From NCBI GenBank assembly GCA_016271365.2, contig CM028130.1, positions 473,279,501 through 473,343,500 of the forward strand: a stretch of DNA of 64,000 bases. Direction: 5' to 3'. A model generated the notes under the pieces. That model saw only the letters and a program-made list of their open reading frames with translations. It did not search any database and was not told the DNA's origin. Positions within the stretch are counted from its first letter, which is position 1. Each line of letters starts with the position of its first letter. A program made the position numbers and the translations under genes. The stretch comes from Neoceratodus forsteri. Taxonomy: Eukaryota > Chordata > Ceratodontiformes > Ceratodontidae. This document shows positions 57,670-64,000 of the stretch, piece after piece.

Positions 57670-58069
57670 AATGCTAGCCTAACCAAAAACTTGCCCTTTA
57701 GATGGCAGTGCCAGGCAAGACACCCTTATCGGTTCCTAACCGTGGCATGGGTATTTGAAAAACCTATTTTAAAAGCAAGGTTTTTAGAACCGATAAGAAC
57801 CGGAACCGTATCTAAAAGCCCAACCACACTTTAAAACGTTAAATTAAGCAAACCGATCGGTTCAAAACCAAACCGATAATTGAATTTCCACACAGACTTT
57901 AAATTTTCTACTTACGGTTTACCAGATAGAGCTTTTAACCGAAATGCGGTAAAATAAATACTTTTTGCCGGTTCAAATGAACCGAAAATACTCGCTTGAA
58001 CCGAGAAATGAACCGATGTGAAGGAGCTGATCTCCGGAGCAACTGTTCAGTGAAGCAGAGTAAAGAATC

Positions 58070-58231
58070 TGACAGTTTCATTTGAAACTGGCCAGATAGA
58101 GCTTTGGTATAGCGCCCTCGCGCTGTGGAACTCCAGACTCTCTGGAGTTAACTCTTTCCTCTCCGGGGCAGTTCAGCTGCAGTGGCTGACTGCATATAGT
58201 CATAATATAGCAAGACTTCATGGTGTTTGAA
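58070..58231. repeat. Right ITR of DIRS A3
   Basis: Inverted partner of 52,524-52,720, with a near-perfect palindrome (58,129-58,149; arms AACTCCAGA and TCTGGAGTT) and the end CATGGTGTTTGAA. Confidence 0.87.
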
Positions 58232-59078
58232 TTGTGCCCCCTTGTTCTTGCACACCCCTTTTTTTGAAAGATGCTACCCTCTTGGACTTTGTTGATTCCC
58301 TTGAGGTACTTGAACGTTTCTATCATGTCCCCCCTCTCCCTCCTTTCCTCGAGGCTATACATATTAAGCTCCTTTCGTCTCTCTTCATATGTCTTCCGGT
58401 GCAGACCCTGCACCATTTTAGTTGCCCTCCTCTGGACAGCTTCCATCCTGTATATGTCTTTGCAGAGATTGGGTCTCCAGAACTGCACACAGTACTTCAG
58501 ATGAGGTCTCACCAGCTGTCTGTACAGAGGGATAATAACTTCCTGTTTTCTACTGGTGATGCCTCTCCCTATGCATCCCAGTATCCCCCAGCCCTCCTTG
58601 CTGCCCTCTCACATTGCTTGCCCACCTTTAGGTCATCTGATATGACTACCCCCAGGTCCCTTTCCATTTTTGTTGTTGTTAGTATCTCACCCCCATTGTG
58701 TACTCTTTCCCTGGGTTTTTGTTTCCCAGGTGCATTACCTTGCACTTCTTAGCAATGAATCTAAGCTGCCATACATTTGACCATTCCTCTAACCTTGCCA
58801 AGTCCCTTCTCATCCTTTCCACCCCACCCTGTGCATCAACTCTGTTGCAGATCTTTGTGTCATCTGCAAAGAGACATACTTTTCCTTCCAGTCCTTCTGC
58901 AATGTCACTTATAAAGACATTGAAGAGGACCGGTCCTAATACTGAACCCTGCGGTACCCCACTAGTAACCTCCTTTCTTCTGAGTGGACTCCATTTACTA
59001 TTACTCTCTGTGTCCTATTCTCCAGCCAATTCTTTACCCAGGCTGTCATCTTGGGACCCACTCCCAGGCTGGCGATTG
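58232..59078 (-). pseudogene. CR1 reverse transcriptase C-terminal part (copy f)
   Basis: The minus strand carries LKYCVQFWRPNLCKDI and VQGLHRKTYEERRKELNMYS, then LEERRERGDMIETFKYLKG. Upstream of these (58,700-59,000), the reverse complement of the FADDTK and GVPQGSVLGPVLFN region is readable. The frame is broken. Positions match the C-terminal half of copy d. Confidence 0.78.
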
Positions 59079-60128
59079 CCTTGAGCTCCAGTCTGGAGCT
59101 TTGAGAAAGAATCCCTTATCTGGAGCCAGTGATCTCTTAAATGAAACTGAATGTCTCTCATCTGGAACCTGGCCCCTGACACAGTTGCTGTGGAAGCTGC
59201 CATATGGCCTAGCAAATTGCAGGAAGTGTCTTGCTGGCCTGGAGATGTGAAGTCTGAAGGAACTGACACTTGGATAAGGTTGTCCACCCTGTTCTGAGGT
59301 AGGAAAGCCAACCCTTTTTTTGTATCCACTTCTGCCCCATGAATCTGAGCAGCTGCACTGGTTTCAGAACAGACTTTTTGTGGTTCACCAAGAATCCCAG
59401 AGAGTACAGAGTGTCTTGTGTTATTGTCCCTTACTTGCTGGTGTGACTGGCCTCCTATCAGCCAGTCATCCAGGTAGGGGAACACTGACACCCCTTGTCA
59501 ATTTAGGTGTGCCACTACCACAGCCAGACATTTTGTGAACACCCTTGGAGCAGATGTCAGTCCAAAAGGCATTGCCCTGAATTGGTAATGGCCTGATGGC
59601 AACTTGAACCTGAGGTACTTTCTGAGTGACCTTCTGATTGGGATATGAAAGAAGGCATCCTTCAGATCCAGGGATGCTAGCCAGTCTCCCTGTCTTAGGG
59701 TGGGTAGTGTGGTAGCCAGAGTAACCATCTTGAATTTTGGTTTTGACAGATGCTTGTTTGAATATCTGACATCAAGAATGGATCGCCACTCCCCTGTTTT
59801 CTTTATTCTGAGGAAGTACCTTGAATACAGCCCCTTTCCTTTCTGGTTAGAAGGGACTGGTTCTACTGCCCTTTGCAGCAGAAGGTGTGAAACTTCCTCT
59901 TCCAGCAGGCCTGTTTCTGATGGGGAAGAGGGTTTGAAAGCTCTTGACCTCAGCTTTGGCATTGCTTTGAAGCTGAGGACAAGCCCCTGGCCCACTACCT
60001 CCAGAATTGTTTGTGGTGATATTTTCCCACTCCTGGAAGTAGTGGGCCAGCCTGCCCCCTACTGGAATTGGGGAAGCGACCCGAACAGTTCCCTCAGGGT
60101 GTCTGTTTGGACCATGCTGCTGGCTTGA
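59079..60128 (-). pseudogene. DIRS reverse transcriptase (C)
   Basis: 59,498-59,995 covers GLYSRYFLRIKKTGEWRSIL, DWLASLDLKDAFFHIPIRRS, LPSGHYQFRAMPFGLTSAP and VFTKCLAVVVAHLN. The catalytic FPYLDDWLIGG (59,462-59,476) follows in a segment starting at 59,491, with a stop between them. Connection sequence (HMAASTATVSGARFQMRDIQ) leads to the CR1 boundary at 59,078. Both catalytic aspartates are kept. Confidence 0.83.
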
Positions 60129-60314
60129 CACTAGGGCTAGTGCGGACACTGCCTCTTCTGCCTCTGCCTCGAAATATCCCCTTGGATGATACTGGGGAAA
60201 AACCTGAGCATGGAAGAAAGGCTTATAAGCAGGTTTGCCTCTACCACCCCTTGCATGATGCTCCTGGGGGTTAGAAGCCCTTTCCTTAGCTGCTGCACTC
60301 TTGTATGCAGACTT

Positions 60315-61700
60315 CTATTCATCTATTTCCTTCTTGTATGCCTCTGTTTTCTCCCCAAAGAGAGACACAGGGTCACATGGAAAATCCATGGCTTTAGTCT
60401 GGGTATCTTGTGTCAGGTTGGTGGTTCTAAGCCAGGCAAATCTCCTAAGCGACACAGCAGATGCTATCTGCCTGGATGCAGTGTCATTAGAGTCCACTGC
60501 CATCCTGAACTGCGTCTTAGCAGCTTCAATACCCCTTTTTTCAGCTTCTTCCAGGTCAGCAGCCATGGGAGGGGGAGCTGCATTAGCAATCTGCAACACT
60601 GTGGACCACATGTTCGTCTTGTACCTGGCTATGTAGGACATATAAGTTGCCTGTCTAATAGCCAGTGAAGATCCCAAATATGGTATACTTTTTTAGCTAT
60701 AGAATCCACCCTCCTAGAATCCTTGTCTGGAGGGTGGGAGACCAGAGGGATGCCAGCTTTTTCACAAGCTGCAGCCTGCACAACACCTTCGTGGCTGGGG
60801 TGCTCAAAGAGAAACTCAGCCCCAGTCTTAGCCACCCAGCACTTCTTGTCCACCTTCCTGTCTGTGGGTGGAACAGACGTGGGAGTCTGCAGCACTCTCA
60901 CAGTCTGCTTTCTCAAAGACTTATGGAGAGGGAGAAGCAACCTTTTTGATGGTGGCACATCCATCATCTCCTTATAATCCTCTTCCTCCTCATCCTCTAC
61001 AAATTCTTGGGATGGGAGGTTGAGGGACTGAGCCACTTGCTTCATGAAAGCAAAATATGTGGTAAAATCCTCTGTTCCCTTGTCAGGGGAATCTGGTCTG
61101 TGAGGATCAGGGGAAATGTCTGGATCAATAGGATCCCCATAATCCTCCTCCTCATCTTCATCATCATCATCATCAGGCTCATTTGCAAAGTCATCATCCC
61201 CAAAAGGCTCCCCACTTTGGTCTTTTAATCCGGGGATTGCATTTGAACCGGGAGTTTGAGGAAACAGCTACTTGCCAACCGTAACCAGGGACTGAAGAGA
61301 CTGAATTATTCTGATCGCATTAGCAATCTCCTCGGCAGAAGGAACCATGGTTTGTTTTGATTGCGGTTCCTGGTGCTTTTCCTTTTTCTTTTTCTTAACC
61401 GCAACAGCCAGTTCAGCAGCCTTATCTGCAGTACATTTCTTGTATGAAGAGCTATTGCCCCTTTCAGAGGGCAGCTCCCACGGTTCATCCAGTTGCTTCA
61501 CAGCTGGATTAGCAACCTTTTCAGCCATCCTTTCCTTCAGCCTTTTTAAACATCTATCTATGGTAGCCTGAAGAAAGTTAGTACAAATCTCACAATCTGT
61601 CTGCAAGTGGTCAGACCCCAGACAGAATAAACAAATTAAGTGTGGATCTGCTTTTGCTTTTGCAAAAAGTTCCTGCACTCAGTACAGTGCTGGAAACCTG
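60315..61700 (-). pseudogene. DIRS gag (C)
   Basis: The N-terminal Cys/His region near 61,600-61,690 reads KADPHLICLFCLGSDHLQTD, then CEICTNFLQAT. A Lys-rich linker follows (61,268-61,678), then an acidic stretch (FVEDEEEEDYKEMMDVPPSK) at 60,629-61,045. The C-terminal domain at 60,315-60,677 has QATYMSYIARYKTNMWSTVL, a DSNDTASRQ stretch and LRRFAWLRTTNLTQDTQTKA. Diverged from both A and D Gag. Frame breaks between segments. Confidence 0.8.
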
Positions 61701-61755
61701 TGGGTCCTGTTCTCTTTTTGTTTTTCTGTAACATAACCCAGATCACCACACTAAA

Positions 61756-61756
<1 letters not shown>

Positions 61757-61791
<35 letters not shown>

Positions 61792-63200
61792 TATGCAAAA
61801 ACTTCGTTAATGCATCAGTTAGGTTCTTCTACAGTGAAAAAGAGAGGAAATTCAATTTGAGGGTTCCCACCCTTGCACCCCACCCCAGCCCGCCCCCAAC
61901 AACAGGCATTGGGGTGTGCATTGGGGTCATTGGCCTTAACTCTCATCCCATCATAACATTATTTATTATGATGGGGGGGGGCCACTAGACTACCAGGGAC
62001 ATTTCATACACTATTGTTATTATTCAGATGGGGTAGAATGAAGCCCCCTGAGCAAAACCCAGCCTCATTTATGTTTGTGGGGCACCCCTGGGCTGAGAAA
62101 AGTAATTTTAAAATCTGGCCATCTCGTCCCTCGCTCACGATGCACGATCGCAATCAAAGAATGTTGCGATCAAAGAATTTGCAGGCTCGCAATCAAAGAA
62201 TTTGCAGGCTCACGAAAAAAAGAATTAAAACTGCAAGAAATCAACAAATTGAAAGAATTCCGCTAAACCACCACCATGGTTCGTCAGAACGAAGCCCCCT
62301 GAGCAAAACCCACCTTCATTTGACTTCCTAGGACACCCCTGGGCTGAGAAAATATCATTTTTAATCCGGCTATTTCGTCCTTCCCTCACGATGCACAATC
62401 ACGATCAAAGAATCTCGTGATCAAAGAATTTGCAGGCTCACGATCAAAGATCGTTAGCGAGCCACGAACAAAGATTTTAAAAGCTAATAACTCTATTTTT
62501 AGACCGATTTGGATGGAACGAAAGGCATGGCTCTATAGATCGGGGCCCCCTAAGTAAAACCCATCCAAGTTTTACTTCAGAAGTGACCCCTGAGCCGAGA
62601 TATTTTTGTTTTTACGACTGGAAATTTCAAAACAAGATGGCGGACTTCGCGATCAAAGAATTTTGAAAATCCTCGGAGACAAAGATTCTTGAACCGCGAG
62701 GCTGCAAATTCTTTAATCGCCAGGTGGGACCAGATGGCCAAAACCCCATTCTTTTTTTGCAAAATAGACGTATACATTTTCCCATTGACTTATAATGGGA
62801 ACTTAAAAGTGGCATAACTTTTGAATGCCTTAATATTTTTTCACCAAATGAAAAGCGGCATGTTCGGCCACCAAAGCTCCTTCAAATGAGCCATCTCACA
62901 GAGTGGCATGCCGCATGACGGCTGTGCAGGGCCATGTCCAAAATCCCAAAAGCTGCCTCCAAAAATGGATAATTTTGCATTTTTCAGCACTTTCGTACGC
63001 AAAGAACGTAAGTCTGACCGGAACGCAATTTGGCAGATCAATAGATCTTCCATGCCCCACCACGTGTACCATATTTCAGGCAAATCCGTTGAATGGATCC
63101 AAAAGTTATTAACGCCCAAACATCTGACTTTAGTATGTAACTGACCGCTGAACCCTAACTTTAGTGGCACGACCGTGCCTCTACTATATATATATTTTTT
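61757..63200. mobile_element. Unclassified 1.4-kb repeat inserted in DIRS C
   Basis: Bounded by TA-rich runs: (TA)n at 61,757-61,789 and TATATATAT near 63,184-63,195. It interrupts the 5' leader of DIRS C. Inside, a ~255-bp block is duplicated, with GAAGCCCCCTGAGCAAAACC at about 62,040 and 62,291 and recurring GATCAAAGAATTTGCAGGCT. The rest includes CCCATTGACTTATAATGGGA. No protein is recognised. The class is unknown. Confidence 0.65.
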
Positions 63201-63599
63201 TTTGGTCAGTTACACGTACCAGCCACAAAAAACAGAAGTAATCCTGAAATAATTCAAGTAAGAAAAGACCAGGAGTTACCACGGTTGAATTCAGATAATA
63301 ACAAATCAGGAGTTTCCCCAGTTAAAATTCAATAATAGTAATAAACCGACTATACCAAGTCAGAACAGAATATTTAACTTTTAAAATTAATAAAAAGTAA
63401 GAAGGGAGACTGTCGGTTTTCCATCGGTTAAAGAACCAGGAGGAAAGCGAATACTGATCCCTACTGACTAAAAATCTAAACAATTACGACGTGAAAACCA
63501 AGGACAGTGAAAAGAATACCAAATAAAATAATTTTACTGATAAAATAACCGAGAAAATAAAGTTTCCTCAAGCGATGAAGGAGAGATTTCCGGAGACGT

Positions 63600-63791
63600 C
63601 TTACTGAGGCAAACGTAGTAAAGAATCTGATGGTTTAGAGTTGTTTACTAGGGATAGTGATTTGAAAACTGAGCTCAAGCCTAGCATTCCAACATTTGCA
63701 TAGGTTCTATTAACCATTTCGGCTCCGGGGCAGTCCTATGGTGAGACTATACTGCATAAGTTAGAATACAGTAAGATTTCATGGGGTTTGA
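63600..63791. repeat. Right ITR of DIRS C
   Basis: Inverted partner of 49,245-49,440, with the octamer in reverse (ATTTGCAT, 63,694-63,701) and the end CATGGGGTTTGAA. Confidence 0.87.
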
Positions 63792-64000
63792 AATACTCCT
63801 TAGACATGCTGTCTATTGTTCTAGAATCCTTCTCAGGTGGATGAGAGGACAGAGGAACCCTCGCCTTCTCACAGGCTGCCTCCTGGACTATGCCCTGATG
63901 ATCAGGGTGAGAGTAAAGAAATTCAGCCCTTTGTCTGTCCAGCTGTTATTTCTTATCCGCCTTCTTATCCAGAGGCGGGACAGAATTTGGGTTCTGCAAG
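63792..64000 (-). pseudogene. DIRS gag middle part (D), continues beyond window
   Basis: The minus strand encodes a segment equivalent to the A1/A2 Gag region before QANYMAYTARYQ. It is recognised by a HPDHQGIVQEAACEKA stretch and a SSHPPDEKDSRT-like motif preceding it in the family order. A stop (reverse of TTATTT, near 63,945) interrupts it. It continues the gag at 48,644-49,244, from which DIRS C separates it. Confidence 0.75.

Larger units (their letters stand above)
52524..58231 (-). mobile_element. Full-length DIRS retrotransposon A3
   Basis: A 5.7-kb relative of A1 and A2 with the same order of parts. The coding sequence is close to A1/A2, but the ITR and ICR sequences differ (TATATTATGACTATATGC, where A1/A2 have GTATTCTGACA...). 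It is the innermost shell of the nest, since both flanks are the same CR1. No long target duplication. Confidence 0.93.
52229..59078 (-). mobile_element. CR1 LINE (copy f) split by DIRS A3
   Basis: Reverse-strand CR1. Its 3' end (52,229-52,523) has GGCCCACCCAGTCTGCCCAT. The part from 58,232 continues upstream with LKYCVQFWRPNLCKDIYRME, VQGLHRKTYEERRKELNMYS, and RT sequence to 59,078. It lies in the RT-RH of DIRS C, with about 20 codons of C missing at the junction. It is the host of A3. Confidence 0.88.
49245..63791 (-). mobile_element. DIRS element C, holding three later insertions
   Basis: Both ITRs (49,245-49,440 and 63,600-63,791) and an ICR (49,686-49,787) are present. Removing CR1 copy g, CR1 copy f with A3, and the unclassified repeat at 61,757-63,200 leaves about 5.7 kb, the normal DIRS length here. 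It is inserted in the gag of DIRS D at an AAA trinucleotide. Confidence 0.9.
45070..64000 (-). mobile_element. DIRS element D, runs past the window edge
   Basis: Left ITR, ICR, YR, RT-RH and most of the gag C-terminal domain lie at 45,070-49,244. The gag frame continues at 63,792-64,000, on the other side of DIRS C. Joining the flanks restores the conserved Gag order across the C insertion site. The right end lies outside the window. It is the outermost shell of the nest. Confidence 0.88.

Noticed and set aside
61757..61789. (TA)n run as a plain microsatellite inside the DIRS leader
   Set aside because: A matching TA run at the other edge of the inserted block makes it more likely a boundary of the 1.4-kb repeat.

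Overview
This window is vertebrate intergenic DNA made almost entirely of transposable elements, mostly DIRS-type tyrosine-recombinase retrotransposons inserted into and interrupted by non-LTR retrotransposons (LINEs). I find no host gene, tRNA, rRNA or prokaryotic feature. CR1 and L2-like LINEs, a hAT MITE, Ty3/gypsy remnants and many multi-kilobase DIRS copies together suggest a large tetrapod genome. A caecilian or other amphibian is my best guess, but the species cannot be fixed from the sequence.

Layout. 1-9,676: a gag-only DIRS-like element (B1) with a full-length DIRS (A1, 191-5,877) apparently inside it. 9,677-10,611: a local duplication holding a short LINE insertion. 10,612-20,790: a gypsy remnant interrupted by a CR1 LINE (itself carrying a hAT MITE and truncated gag-only element B2) and, separately, by complete gag-only element B3 (14,510-18,828). 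20,815-34,996: four CR1 copies, one split by an L2-like LINE, one split by DIRS A2 (25,760-31,446) and one split by another LINE. 35,009-37,150: an LTR-like stretch and unclassified DNA. 37,151-42,131: 3'-truncated DIRS E. 42,132-45,069: a ~296-bp tandem satellite, a hairpin and a GC-rich minisatellite. 45,070-64,000: a four-level nest, DIRS D > DIRS C > CR1 > DIRS A3, with a second CR1 fragment and an unclassified 1.4-kb repeat also inside C.

How the genes work together. A full DIRS element carries gag, reverse transcriptase plus RNase H (RT-RH), and a tyrosine recombinase (YR). It has inverted terminal repeats (ITRs) and an internal complementary region (ICR) that matches both outer ends, which is used to rebuild the ends through a circular intermediate. 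Seven copies here retain an ICR readable directly from the sequence. Every DIRS-like copy lies on the minus strand. Nearly all coding regions are broken by stops and frameshifts. The least damaged are the YR of A1 and the RT of A2.

The most unusual feature is family B. It has DIRS-type ITRs and ICR and a DIRS-type Gag, but no RT, RNase H or recombinase between them. That makes it a candidate gag-only, non-autonomous DIRS lineage, with three copies in this window.
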